A stretch of 64,000 nucleotides of DNA from Actinacidiphila sp965342175 (GTDB lineage: Bacteria > Actinomycetota > Actinomycetes > Streptomycetales > Streptomycetaceae), in contig NZ_CBDRBL010000002.1 of the NCBI RefSeq assembly GCF_965342175.1, positions 98,517 through 162,516 on the forward strand. Reading direction: 5' to 3'. The translations under genes and the position numbers were made by a program. This document shows, piece by piece, positions 16,264-24,377 of this stretch. The notes beneath the pieces were generated by a model. That model was not told the origin of the DNA, searched no databases, and saw nothing but the letters and a program-made list of their open reading frames with translations. How positions within the stretch are numbered: the first letter of the stretch is position 1; each line of letters begins with the position of its first letter.

Positions 16264-17220
16264 ATGACCAGCTACGAGGAGCACCTGGCGGCCGGGAAGG
16301 CCGCCGCCGGCCCGTACGCCGTCGACGTCGACCCCGGCCGGGTCGGCTGGGACCACTCCTCCCTGCGGATCCTGGAACTCCCGCCCGGCGGACGGCACGA
16401 GTTCGCCACCGGCGACAGCGAGTGGATCGTGCTGCCGCTCTCGGGCGGATGCGAGGTCGCAGCCCAAGGCGAGTGCTTCCGGCTCACCGGGCGCGAGAGC
16501 GTCTTCACGGCGGTCAGCGACTTCGCGTATGTGCCGCGCGACGAGACGGTCACCCTCACCACCGCCTCCGGCGGCCGCTTCGCCCTGGCCGGGGCCCGCT
16601 GCGAACGGCGGCTGCCCGCCCGCTACGGCCCGGCCTCCGCCGTCCCCGTCGAGCTGCGGGGCGCCGGCGGCTGCAGCCGCCAGGTCAACAACTTCGGCGC
16701 CGCCGGGGTCTTCGCCTGCGACCGCCTGATCGCGGTCGAGGTGCTCACCCCGGCGGGCAACTGGTCGTCCTTCCCGCCGCACAAGCACGACGAGGAGCGC
16801 GAGGGCGAGTCGCGGCTGGAGGAGATCTACTACTTCGAGATCGCCCCGGCGCACGGCACGGAGGGCATCGGCTACCAGCGGATCTCGCCCTCCGGCAACG
16901 GACGCCGCACGGACGTGCTCACCGAGGTGCGGGACGGCGACGTCGTCCTCGTCCCCGACGGCTGGCACGGCCCCTCGATGGCCGCCCCCGGCCACGACAT
17001 GTACTACCTCAACGTCATGGCCGGCCCGGGGGAGCGCGCCTGGCTGATCTGCGACCACCCCGACCACGCCTGGATCCGGTCCACCTGGCAGGACCAGCCG
17101 GTCGATCCGCGGCTGCCCCTGTACACCGCCCCCTCCGGCCCCTCCGGCCCCTCCGCCCCCGCCGGCCCCTCCGCCTCCCACACCCCCTCCGCCCCCGACG
17201 ACGCCCACGAGAGGTCCTGA
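16264..17220 (+). CDS. iolB: 5-deoxy-glucuronate isomerase
   Basis: 318 residues from the ATG at 16264 (MTSYEEHL); an in-frame start at 16249 is less likely. It has two cupin domains. Metal-ligand sequence PPHKHDEEREGESRLEEIYYFEI-type in the C-terminal domain (about residues 175-195) and YYLNVMAGPGERAW near residue 250 identify IolB. It isomerises 5-deoxy-glucuronate, the IolD product, to 2-deoxy-5-keto-gluconate. The C-terminus ends in an odd low-complexity tail rich in Pro, Ser, Gly and Ala (about 30 residues, encoded by near-repeats of ggcccctcc) not seen in typical family members. Its stop codon shares a base with the iolD start (TGATG). Confidence 0.93.
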   Translation: MTSYEEHLAAGKAAAGPYAVDVDPGRVGWDHSSLRILELPPGGRHEFATGDSEWIVLPLSGGCEVAAQGECFRLTGRESVFTAVSDFAYVPRDETVTLTTASGGRFALAGARCERRLPARYGPASAVPVELRGAGGCSRQVNNFGAAGVFACDRLIAVEVLTPAGNWSSFPPHKHDEEREGESRLEEIYYFEIAPAHGTEGIGYQRISPSGNGRRTDVLTEVRDGDVVLVPDGWHGPSMAAPGHDMYYLNVMAGPGERAWLICDHPDHAWIRSTWQDQPVDPRLPLYTAPSGPSGPSAPAGPSASHTPSAPDDAHERS

Positions 17221-19091
17221 TGAGCAGCCAGTCCGTACGCCGCCTCACGGTCGCCCAGGCGCTGGTGCGGTTCCTGTCCGCGCAGTACACCGAGCGCGAC
17301 GGGGTCCGCCGCCGGCTGGTCGCCGGCACCTGGGGCGTCTTCGGCCACGGCAACGTCGCCGGCATCGGCCAGGCGCTGGTGGAGTACCGGCAGGAGATGC
17401 CGTTCCACCAGGGCCGCAACGAGCAGGCGATGGTGCACGCCGCCGTCGGCTACGCCCGGCAGCTCAACCGGCTGTCCGCGCAGGCCGTCACCACCTCCAT
17501 CGGCCCCGGCGCGACCAACCTCGTCACCGGCGCCGCGCTCGCCACCGTCAACCGGCTGCCGGTGCTCCTGCTGCCCGGCGACTCCTTCGCCAACCGCGTG
17601 CCCGACCCGGTGCTCCAGCAGCTGGAGCACACCCAGTACGGCGACGTCTCCGTCAACGACGCGCTGCGGCCGGTCTCGCGCTGGTTCGACCGGGTCACCC
17701 GGCCCGAGGCCCTGATCCCGTCCGCGCTGCACGCGATGCGCGTGCTCGCCGACCCCGCCGAGACCGGCGCCGTCACGCTCGCCCTGCCGCAGGACGTCCA
17801 GGCCGAGGCGTACGACTGGCCCGAGGAGTTCTTCGCCGAGCGCGTCTGGCACGTACGCCGCCCGGCCCCCGAGGCCGCCGAACTCGCCGCCGCCGCCGAG
17901 GCCGTGCGCGCCGCGCGGCGCCCGCTGATCATCGCGGGCGGCGGCGTCCACCACAGCGAGGCCGAGCCGGCCCTGCGCGCACTCGTCGAGGCGACCGGCA
18001 TCCCCGTCGCCTCCACCCAGGCCGGCAAGGGCTCGCTGCGCCACGACCACCCGGCCGACCTCGGCGGAATCGGCCACACCGGGACCGCCGTCGCCGACGA
18101 CATCGCACGCACCGCCGACCTCGTCATCGGCGTGGGCACCCGCTACACCGACTTCACCACCGCCTCCTCCACCCTCTTCGCCGCCCCCGGGGTGCGCTTC
18201 CTGGGTCTCAACGTCACCGGCTTCGACGCCCACAAGCTCGGCGCCCGCACCCTGGTCGGCGACGCCCGCGCGAGCCTCGAAGCCCTCGCCCGGGCCGTGG
18301 CGGGGCACCGCGTCGCGCCGGAGTACGAGGCCGAGTACCGCGCCGGGAAGGAGCGCTGGGAGCGCGTCGTGGACGCCGCCTACGCCGCGGCCGACGCCGA
18401 CCGCCCCACCCAGACGCAGGTGCTCGGGGCCCTCGACGCGGTGGTCGGCGACGACGACGTGCTGATCAACGCCGCCGGTTCCCTCCCCGGCGACCTGCAC
18501 AAACTGTGGCGAGCCCGATCCCCGCGCCAGTACCACCTGGAGTACGGCTACTCCTGCATGGGTTACGAGATCCCGGCCTCCATCGGTGTGCGCATGGCGG
18601 CGCCCGACCGGCCGGTCTGGGCGCTCGTAGGCGACGGCACCTATCTGATGATGCCGACGGAGATCGTCACCGCCGTCCAGGAGGGTGTGAACATCAACCT
18701 CCTCCTCATCCAGAACCACGGCTACGCCTCCATCGGCGGGCTGTCCGCCGAGGTCGGCGCCGAGCGCTTCGGCACCGCCTACCGCTACCGCGCGGCGGAC
18801 GGCTCCTTCACCGGCGACCCGCTCCCGGTGGACCTCGCGGCCAACGCCGCCAGCCTCGGGATGGACGTGCTGCGGGCCGAGACGGTGCGCGAGCTGCGCG
18901 ACGCACTGGCCGCCGCCCGCGCCTCCGACCGTCCGACCTGCGTGTACGTCGAGACCGACCCCGCCCCGACGGCTCCCGCCGCTCAGGCCTGGTGGGACGT
19001 GCCGGTCGCCGAGACCGCCTCGCGCGAAGCGGCCGTCGAGGCCCGCAAGTCCTACGAGCGGCACCTGGCGGACCGCCGCCGCCACCTGTGA
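17220..19091 (+). CDS. iolD: 3D-(3,5/4)-trihydroxycyclohexane-1,2-dione acylhydrolase
   Basis: 623 residues of the thiamine-diphosphate enzyme family, the normal IolD size. Visible parts: N-terminal pyrimidine-binding domain with the catalytic glutamate in FHQGRNEQAMVHAA; central Rossmann-like domain (PLIIAGGGVHHSEAE); C-terminal pyrophosphate-binding domain with GDGTYLMMPTEIV and the NINLLLIQNHGY segment. It opens the ring of the dione to 5-deoxy-glucuronate. Its ATG overlaps the iolB stop codon by one base, so it is translationally coupled. It ends the rightward iol operon. The last step enzyme, IolA (methylmalonate-semialdehyde dehydrogenase), is not in this window. Confidence 0.95.
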   Translation: MSSQSVRRLTVAQALVRFLSAQYTERDGVRRRLVAGTWGVFGHGNVAGIGQALVEYRQEMPFHQGRNEQAMVHAAVGYARQLNRLSAQAVTTSIGPGATNLVTGAALATVNRLPVLLLPGDSFANRVPDPVLQQLEHTQYGDVSVNDALRPVSRWFDRVTRPEALIPSALHAMRVLADPAETGAVTLALPQDVQAEAYDWPEEFFAERVWHVRRPAPEAAELAAAAEAVRAARRPLIIAGGGVHHSEAEPALRALVEATGIPVASTQAGKGSLRHDHPADLGGIGHTGTAVADDIARTADLVIGVGTRYTDFTTASSTLFAAPGVRFLGLNVTGFDAHKLGARTLVGDARASLEALARAVAGHRVAPEYEAEYRAGKERWERVVDAAYAAADADRPTQTQVLGALDAVVGDDDVLINAAGSLPGDLHKLWRARSPRQYHLEYGYSCMGYEIPASIGVRMAAPDRPVWALVGDGTYLMMPTEIVTAVQEGVNINLLLIQNHGYASIGGLSAEVGAERFGTAYRYRAADGSFTGDPLPVDLAANAASLGMDVLRAETVRELRDALAAARASDRPTCVYVETDPAPTAPAAQAWWDVPVAETASREAAVEARKSYERHLADRRRHL

Positions 19092-19267
19092 AGCGCTGGT
19101 TCTGAGAGGGGTTCTGCCAACGGCCACCTGCGCATTCGTGAGCAGCGCCGGTGTGTTGGAACTCTCTCACCTGGTCGTTTGCGAGAATCACGCAGCCCGC
19201 GGCCGAGGCCGCTGCGCTCGGGTACGCGGGCCGACTGTGTACAGAAGCCCCGGTCGCGCCTGGCGGT

Positions 19268-20254
19268 TCAGCCCGTGAGGGTGTTGAGCCAGCCGGTCAG
19301 AAGTCGGTTGGTCTCCTCGGGGCGTTCCTGCTGGATCCAGTGGCCGCAGCCCTCTACGAGGTGGGAGGCGGTCAGGCCGGGGAGGGTGGTGGGGAAGGCG
19401 TCGATGGCGTCCGACATCCAGGTGGTGGAGGCATCCAGGGCGCCGCCGATGAACAGGGACGGCTGCGTGATCGGGGCTCCGCGGTAGGGGGCGAGGTCCT
19501 CCCAGTCGCGGTCCACGTTGCGGTAGCGGTTGAGGGCGCCCGTCAGACCGGTGCGCTCGAACTCTCCGGCGTAGACGTCGAGGTCGTCCTCGGCCAGCCA
19601 GGCCGGGAGGACGCCGACGGGAAAACGGTCACGCAGCCGGCCGCCGTGGGCGACGAAGTGCGGGTCGGGCTCGCCCTGGGCGGGCATGGTGTCGGCGGAC
19701 AGGGCGGCGTAGAAGCCCGCGAGCCAGCCCCGCACGTCAGGCTCGATCTCCGTCTCGGCGCGGCCGGGCTCCTGGAAGTAGGAGACGTAGAACTCCTGCT
19801 CGGGGCCGCCGATCCGGCCGAAGACGTCGGTGGGGCGGGGGCCGCCGGGTGGCGCGTACGGGACGCTCAGCAGGGCGACGGCCCGGAAGACCTCGGGGTG
19901 GAGCAGGGCGGAGGTGGCGGCGATGGTGGAGCCCCAGTCGTGGCCGACGACCACCGCGTTCTCCTCGCCGAGGGCGTGCACGAGGGCGACGTTGTCCTCC
20001 ACCAGGTCCAGCATCCGGTAGGCATCGGTCCTCGCGGGCTTGGAGGAGCGGCCGTAGCCGCGTACGTCGAGCGCCACCGCCCGGTAGCCGGCCGCGGCGA
20101 GGGCCGGGAGCTGGCGGCGCCAGGAGTACCAGGACTCGGGGAAGCCGTGCACGAGCAGGACCAGCGGGCCGGTGCCCTGCTCGACCAGGTGCAGGCGCCC
20201 GGCAGGGGCCTCGACGGTGCGGTGGCGGAGCGCGGCGGACGGCTTGGGCTGCAT
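19268..20254 (-). CDS. Alpha/beta hydrolase, epoxide-hydrolase-like
   Basis: 328 residues from the ATG at 20254 (MQPKPSAALRHR); the frame is open to 20296 without support. The oxyanion motif HGFPESWYSWR (residue 36 on), the nucleophile aspartate about residue 106 in VVGHDWGST and the late histidine in EGCGHWIQQERPEE form the Asp-type triad of soluble epoxide hydrolases and haloalkane dehalogenases. The product probably hydrolyses an epoxide or similar electrophile in the cytosol. It is divergent from an XRE-cupin regulator across a 142-bp gap with a palindrome, so it is likely that regulator's target. It faces the iolD end. Confidence 0.85.
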   Translation of the reverse strand: MQPKPSAALRHRTVEAPAGRLHLVEQGTGPLVLLVHGFPESWYSWRRQLPALAAAGYRAVALDVRGYGRSSKPARTDAYRMLDLVEDNVALVHALGEENAVVVGHDWGSTIAATSALLHPEVFRAVALLSVPYAPPGGPRPTDVFGRIGGPEQEFYVSYFQEPGRAETEIEPDVRGWLAGFYAALSADTMPAQGEPDPHFVAHGGRLRDRFPVGVLPAWLAEDDLDVYAGEFERTGLTGALNRYRNVDRDWEDLAPYRGAPITQPSLFIGGALDASTTWMSDAIDAFPTTLPGLTASHLVEGCGHWIQQERPEETNRLLTGWLNTLTG

Positions 20255-20335
20255 GGGGGGTCTTCTCTCGGTTCGCGGGCGGACGCAGGTACGCATCGAT
20301 CATGCGGCGCAGCGACCGTCGACCGCGATTTCCTG

Positions 20336-20348
20336 TGCCAATCTGGCA
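20336..20348. promoter_or_regulatory. Palindrome TGCCA-ATC-TGGCA, candidate operator
   Basis: A perfect 5-bp inverted repeat lies in the divergent gap between the epoxide-hydrolase-like gene and the XRE-cupin gene, 49 bases before the latter's start. It is a good candidate site for autoregulation and control of the hydrolase. Confidence 0.45.
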
Positions 20349-20396
20349 AACTTGCAGGCCAGAAGGCGAAGCGGCGTCCGGAAGGGGGCAGAGCGG

Positions 20397-21002
20397 GTGA
20401 CAGGCGACGACGTGGCCGACACGCTGGCGGCGATGGGCCCCCGCCTGCGGGCCGCACGCGAACTCCGCGGCTCCACGCTCACCGGCGTCAGCTGCGCGAC
20501 CGGCATCTCCCCGAGCACGCTGTCGCGGATCGAGACCAGCCGACGCAAGCCCACTCTGGAAGTGGTGCTGCGGTTGGCGAAGGAGTACGGCGTCCGTCTG
20601 GACGAGCTGGCAGGCACCGCTCCCGCCGCCGAGCCCCGCGCCTCCGCGCTCCAGCGTTTCGGCGACGACAAGGCGGTGCTGCCGCTGACCCGGTACGTCG
20701 GGGGCCTGCACGCCCATAAACACGTCCTCCCCGCCGTCCAGGAGCCGCCCGCGCGGCCCCGGCAGGTCTCCCATGACGGCTGGGAATGGCTGTGCGTCCT
20801 GTACGGGCGGCTGTGGCTCGCGCTCGGCGACCAGGACCTCGTCCTGAGTGCCGGGGACGTCGCCGAGTTCGACACCCGCAGTCCCCATGGGGTCGCGAAC
20901 GCCGGCCACAAAGGCCCGGTCGAGTACCTGATCATGTACGGGCCGCAGGGAGAGCGCCTGCGACCGCGCACCCCGCCCGCCCCCGGCCCCAGGGCCCGGT
21001 AG
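20397..21002 (+). CDS. XRE-family regulator with C-terminal cupin domain
   Basis: 201 residues from a GTG at 20397 preceded by GAAGGGGG. The first ~70 residues are a lambda-repressor-like helix-turn-helix (LRAARELRGSTLTGVSCATG, then ISPSTLSRIETSRRKPTLEV). The rest is a cupin barrel (GWEWLCVLYGRLWLALGDQD, DVAEFDTRSPHGVANAGHKG, EYLIMYGPQGERLRP). Such proteins sense small molecules through the cupin and repress or activate a neighbouring gene; the divergent epoxide hydrolase is the obvious target. The frame extends 75 codons upstream, but that stretch overlaps the hydrolase start and promoter region. Confidence 0.85.
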   Translation: MTGDDVADTLAAMGPRLRAARELRGSTLTGVSCATGISPSTLSRIETSRRKPTLEVVLRLAKEYGVRLDELAGTAPAAEPRASALQRFGDDKAVLPLTRYVGGLHAHKHVLPAVQEPPARPRQVSHDGWEWLCVLYGRLWLALGDQDLVLSAGDVAEFDTRSPHGVANAGHKGPVEYLIMYGPQGERLRPRTPPAPGPRAR

Positions 21003-21047
21003 CGAGCAGCGAACGAACGGCATGGCGTCCCGGATACGCCCGGGATG

Positions 21048-21271
21048 TCAGGCCTCTTCCTCGTCGTCCTCAGCGGCGTCGGGGTCGCGGAAGGGGCGCA
21101 GGCCCTGGCCGGGGCCGCCGGCCTTGACGGTCGCGACATCCTCGGCTCCACCCCGCCGTCGAGGTCCAGCCGGGTGTCCAGCGTGTACAGGCTGTCGCGC
21201 GGCGTGCCGCGCACCACCATCGCGCCGATCTCCGCCATCTGGTCGTTCACCGCATCGAGTAGCCAGGTCAC
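21048..21271 (-). pseudogene. Possible frameshifted small gene of unknown function
   Basis: On the left strand, a GTG at 21271 opens a protein-like frame (VTWLLDAVNDQMAEIGAMVV, then RGTPRDSLYTLDTRLDLDGG). The sense continues in another frame from about 21165 (EDVATVKAGGPGQGLRPFRD, ending in an acidic DPDAAEDDEEEA and TGA at 21048). Joined, they give about 75 residues with natural composition, unlike the random arginine-rich frames around. The break is in the run GGCGGGGTGGAGCC. It could be a broken small gene or a sequencing error; I do not recognise a family. Confidence 0.4.
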
Positions 21272-21380
21272 GCCGCGTTCGGGATTTCCTGTACCTCGAC
21301 TCGCACACCCGGCCCTCCCGGCACCGGGCCGCCGGTCCTGCCGACCTGCGCCGGCCCCCGCACACCCACGAGTGCGCCCA

Positions 21381-21431
21381 GAACCCGAGAACCCGAGAAT
21401 CCGAGAACCCGAGAATCCGAGAATCCGAGAA
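21381..21431. repeat. Six tandem copies of the 8-mer GAAYCCGA
   Basis: Units at 21381, 21389, 21397, 21405, 21413 and 21421 alternate C and T at the fourth base and end with a partial GAA. The array sits directly before the GntR gene, 75 bases upstream of its likely start. Confidence 0.95.
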
Positions 21432-21451
21432 GGCATGGCGACCGCATGTTC

Positions 21452-21468
21452 GGACAATCTGATGTCAG
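21452..21468. promoter_or_regulatory. GGACA-ATCTGA-TGTC repeat before the GntR gene, candidate operator
   Basis: GACA and TGTC arms are separated by six bases, and the right side contains ATGTCAG, identical to the arm of the site at 11005-11027. The position 40 bases upstream of the GTG start fits autoregulation by the GntR protein. Confidence 0.5.
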
Positions 21469-21506
21469 AGTTCCCTGAGGCCGAGACCGGCGGATACGCT
21501 CCCCCT

Positions 21507-22262
21507 GTGTCCAAAGCAGAGTCCGCGCCGCTCGAATTCGAGGTGGACCGCTCCAGCCCGGTGCCGCTGTACTACCAGCTCGCCCAGCAGCTGGAGAGCG
21601 CCATCGAGCACGGCAGGCTCGCCCCCGGAAGCCTCCTGGGCAATGAGATCGACCTCGCCGGACGGCTCGGCCTGTCCCGGCCGACCGTTCGGCAGGCCAT
21701 CCAGTCCCTGGTGGACAAGGGGCTGCTGGTGCGCCGGCGCGGCGTGGGCACCCAGGTGGTCCACAGCCAGGTCAGGCGGCCCCTGGAGCTGAGCAGCCTC
21801 TTCGACGACCTCCAGGCGGCCGGGCAGAGTCCCGCCACCCGCGTGCTGCGCAACGAGACCGAGCCGGCCTCCGCCCGGGTCGCCGCCGCCCTGGGAGTCG
21901 CCGAGGGCAGCGAGGTCGTCGTCCTCCAGCGGCTGCGCCTCACCCATGGCGAGCCGATGGCCCACCTGTGCAACTACCTGCCGACCGGACTCCTCCCCCT
22001 GGACGACGCCAGGCTCGAGGCCACCGGCCTGTACCGCATGATGCGTTCCGCCGGGATCACCCTGCACAGCGCCCGCCAGTCGGTCGGGGCACGCTGCGCC
22101 ACCGAGGAGGAGGCCGTGCTGCTCGCCGAGGAGTCCGGGGCCGCGCTGCTCACCATGAGCCGGACGACGTACGACGACACGGGGCGTGCCGTCGAATACG
22201 GCACGCATATCTACCGCGCCTCCCGCTACGCCTTCGAGTTCCAGCTGCTCGTGCGCTCCTGA
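21507..22262 (+). CDS. GntR-family regulator with UTRA-type ligand domain (HutC subfamily)
   Basis: 251 residues from a GTG at 21507 (VSKAESAPLEFEVDRS); an in-frame ATG at 21462 would add 15 residues. No ribosome site is seen, and GATACGCT lies a few bases upstream, so a leaderless transcript is possible. Residues ~15-75 are the winged helix (PVPLYYQLAQQLESAIEHG, LSRPTVRQAIQSLVDKGLL). The rest is a chorismate-lyase-like UTRA domain (VVVLQRLRLTHGEPMAHLCN, YDDTGRAVEYGTHIYRASRY). It lies between the two inositol-type importers and is the only GntR in the area, so it probably controls the inositol genes in response to a pathway intermediate. This is an inference from position and shared sites. 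Confidence 0.87.
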   Translation: MSKAESAPLEFEVDRSSPVPLYYQLAQQLESAIEHGRLAPGSLLGNEIDLAGRLGLSRPTVRQAIQSLVDKGLLVRRRGVGTQVVHSQVRRPLELSSLFDDLQAAGQSPATRVLRNETEPASARVAAALGVAEGSEVVVLQRLRLTHGEPMAHLCNYLPTGLLPLDDARLEATGLYRMMRSAGITLHSARQSVGARCATEEEAVLLAEESGAALLTMSRTTYDDTGRAVEYGTHIYRASRYAFEFQLLVRS

Positions 22263-22347
22263 GGGTCCCGGAACACCCCCCTCCGCAACCATCGCACCCT
22301 GTGACGGATACTTGGTCGGTTCCAGGACCCGCAGGGAAAGGCACGAC

Positions 22348-23358
22348 GTGGAGAGCGCGAACAGGGGAAGGCATGCGCTCGGTGCGCTACTGACAGTGGT
22401 CATCGGTGTGGCGCTGGCGGGCTGCAGCAGCACCGGAGGCCTGCGCGCGGAGCAGCGGGCCAAGGAAGCTCAGGCCAATGGTTCGGCCGTCGACACCCCG
22501 AAGTGGACGGTCGCCATGGTCACCCACGCCGGTGCCGGCGACAGCTTCTGGGACATCGTCCAGAAGGGCGCCCGGCAGGCCGCGGCCAAGGACAACATCA
22601 AGTTCCTGTACTCCAACAGCGACCAGGGCAAGGACCAGGCACAGCTGGTGCAGACGGCCATCGACCAGAAGGTCGACGGCCTCGTCGTCACACTCGCCAA
22701 GCCCGAGGCCATGAAGGACGTCGTCGAGAAGGCTGAGAAGGCCGGCATCCCCGTCATCACGATCAACTCCGGCTCCGCCCAGTCCAAGGAGTTCGGCGCC
22801 CTGGCCCACATCGGCCAGGACGAGACCATCGCCGGCGAGGCCGTCGGCGACGAGCTCTCGGCGCGCGGCAAGAAGCACGCCCTGTGCGTGCTGCACGAGC
22901 AGGGCAACGTCGGCCACGAGCAGCGCTGCGCGGGCGTGAGGAACACCTTCGACGGCACGACGGAGAACCTCTACGTCAACGGCACCAACATGCCGGACGT
23001 CCAGGCCGCCCTGCAGGCCAAACTCGCGGCCGACCGCTCCATCGACGCCGTCGTGACCCTGGGCGCGCCCTACGCCGCCACCGCCGTCAAGGCGAAGGAG
23101 CAGGCGGGCAGCCAGGCCGAGGTCGACACCTTCGACCTCAACGGCCAGGTCGCGGGGGCGCTGGAGGCCGGCACCATAGGCTTCGCTGTCGACCAGCAGC
23201 CCTACCTGCAGGGCTACGAAGCCGTCGACCTGCTGTGGCTCTACCGCTACAACGCCGACGTGCTCGGCGGCGGCAGGCCCGTGCTCACGGGCCCGCAGAT
23301 CGTCACCAAGGACGACGCGGCCGCGCTGAAGGACTACGCGAAGCGGGGCACCCGATGA
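22348..23358 (+). CDS. Sugar-binding lipoprotein of ABC importer (copy 2)
   Basis: 336 residues from a GTG at 22348 with AGGGAAAGG upstream; the open frame to the left overlaps the GntR gene. Lipoprotein signal with hydrophobic ALGALLTVVIGVALAGC (lipobox LAGC). The mature part is a type I binding-protein fold closely paralogous to the protein at 13029-14042: VAMVTHAGAGDSFWDIVQKG, AIDQKVDGLVVTLAKPEAM, IGQDETIAGEAVG, VTLGAPYAATAV, and QQPYLQGYEAVDLLWLYR. It presents a cyclitol or sugar to the permease encoded directly downstream (ATGA overlap). The second copy may bind another inositol isomer. Confidence 0.9.
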   Translation: MESANRGRHALGALLTVVIGVALAGCSSTGGLRAEQRAKEAQANGSAVDTPKWTVAMVTHAGAGDSFWDIVQKGARQAAAKDNIKFLYSNSDQGKDQAQLVQTAIDQKVDGLVVTLAKPEAMKDVVEKAEKAGIPVITINSGSAQSKEFGALAHIGQDETIAGEAVGDELSARGKKHALCVLHEQGNVGHEQRCAGVRNTFDGTTENLYVNGTNMPDVQAALQAKLAADRSIDAVVTLGAPYAATAVKAKEQAGSQAEVDTFDLNGQVAGALEAGTIGFAVDQQPYLQGYEAVDLLWLYRYNADVLGGGRPVLTGPQIVTKDDAAALKDYAKRGTR

Positions 23359-24377
23359 CCGCGGACAGCTTGGTGCCCCCGCGGCGGCTCGGGCGTCGCC
23401 TGTTCAGCCGCCCCGAGCTGGGCGCTGTCGTCGGCGCCGTGGCCGTCTTCGTCTTCTTCTCCGTGGTGGCCGACTCCTTCCTGCGGCCGGCGAGCCTCGG
23501 GACGGTCCTCTACGCGGCGTCCACCATCGGGATCATGGCGGTGCCGGTGGCGCTGCTGATGATCGGCGGCGAGTTCGATCTGTCGGCGGGTGTCCTGGTC
23601 ACGTCCTCCGCCCTGGTGTCGTCGATGTTCAGCTACCAGATGACGGCCAACGTCTGGGTCGGCGTCGGCGTCTCGCTGCTCGTCACCCTTGCCATCGGCT
23701 TCCTCAACGGCATCATGCTGGCCCGCACGAAGCTGCCGAGCTTCATCATCACCCTCGGCACCTTCCTCATGCTCACCGGCCTCAACCTGGGCCTCACCAA
23801 GCTCATCGACGGCACGGTCAGCACCAAGTCCATCGCCGACATGGAGGGTTTCGCCTCCGCGCGAGCGCTGTTCGCCTCCCACCTGACCATCGGAGACGTC
23901 GACCTCCAGGTCACCGTCCTGTGGTGGATCGCCCTGGTCGCGGTCGGCACCTGGGTGCTGCTGCGCACGCGCGCCGGCAACTGGATCTTCGCGTCCGGCG
24001 GCGGCCCCGACGCGGCGCGCGCGGTCGGCGTCCCCGTCACCCGTACGAAGACGGGCCTCTACATGGCCGTCGCCTTCTGCGCCTGGATCTCCGGACAGCA
24101 CCTGCTGTTCTCCTTCGACGTCGTGCAGTCGGGAGAGGGCATCGGCAACGAGTTCCTCTACATCATCGCCGCCGTGATCGGCGGCTGTCTGATGACCGGC
24201 GGTTACGGCTCCGCGATCGGCTCGGCGGTCGGCGCGTTCATCTTCGGCATGACCAGCAAGGGCATCGTCTACGCCGAGTGGAACCCGGACTGGTTCAAGT
24301 TCTTCCTGGGCGCCATGCTGCTGCTGGCGACGCTGCTCAACGCCTGGGTGCGCAAGCGGGCGGAGGCGGCGAAGTGA
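23355..24377 (+). CDS. Sugar ABC importer permease (copy 2)
   Basis: 340 residues from the ATG at 23355 that overlaps the lipoprotein stop (ATGA). Same RbsC-like membrane fold as copy 1: ELGAVVGAVAVFVFFSVVA, GIMAVPVALLMIGGEFDLSAG, FIITLGTFLMLTGLNLGL, VLWWIALVAVGTWVLL, FLYIIAAVIGGCLMTGG and KGIVYAEWNPDWFKFFLG. Differences from copy 1 lie mainly in the N-terminus and in loops. Partner of the lipoprotein and ATPase on either side; the three genes overlap and form one operon. Confidence 0.9.
   Translation: MTADSLVPPRRLGRRLFSRPELGAVVGAVAVFVFFSVVADSFLRPASLGTVLYAASTIGIMAVPVALLMIGGEFDLSAGVLVTSSALVSSMFSYQMTANVWVGVGVSLLVTLAIGFLNGIMLARTKLPSFIITLGTFLMLTGLNLGLTKLIDGTVSTKSIADMEGFASARALFASHLTIGDVDLQVTVLWWIALVAVGTWVLLRTRAGNWIFASGGGPDAARAVGVPVTRTKTGLYMAVAFCAWISGQHLLFSFDVVQSGEGIGNEFLYIIAAVIGGCLMTGGYGSAIGSAVGAFIFGMTSKGIVYAEWNPDWFKFFLGAMLLLATLLNAWVRKRAEAAK

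Noticed and set aside
21381..21431. The GAAYCCGA array considered as an iteron-type origin
   Set aside because: No replication initiator gene, no AT-rich unwinding region and unit length too short.
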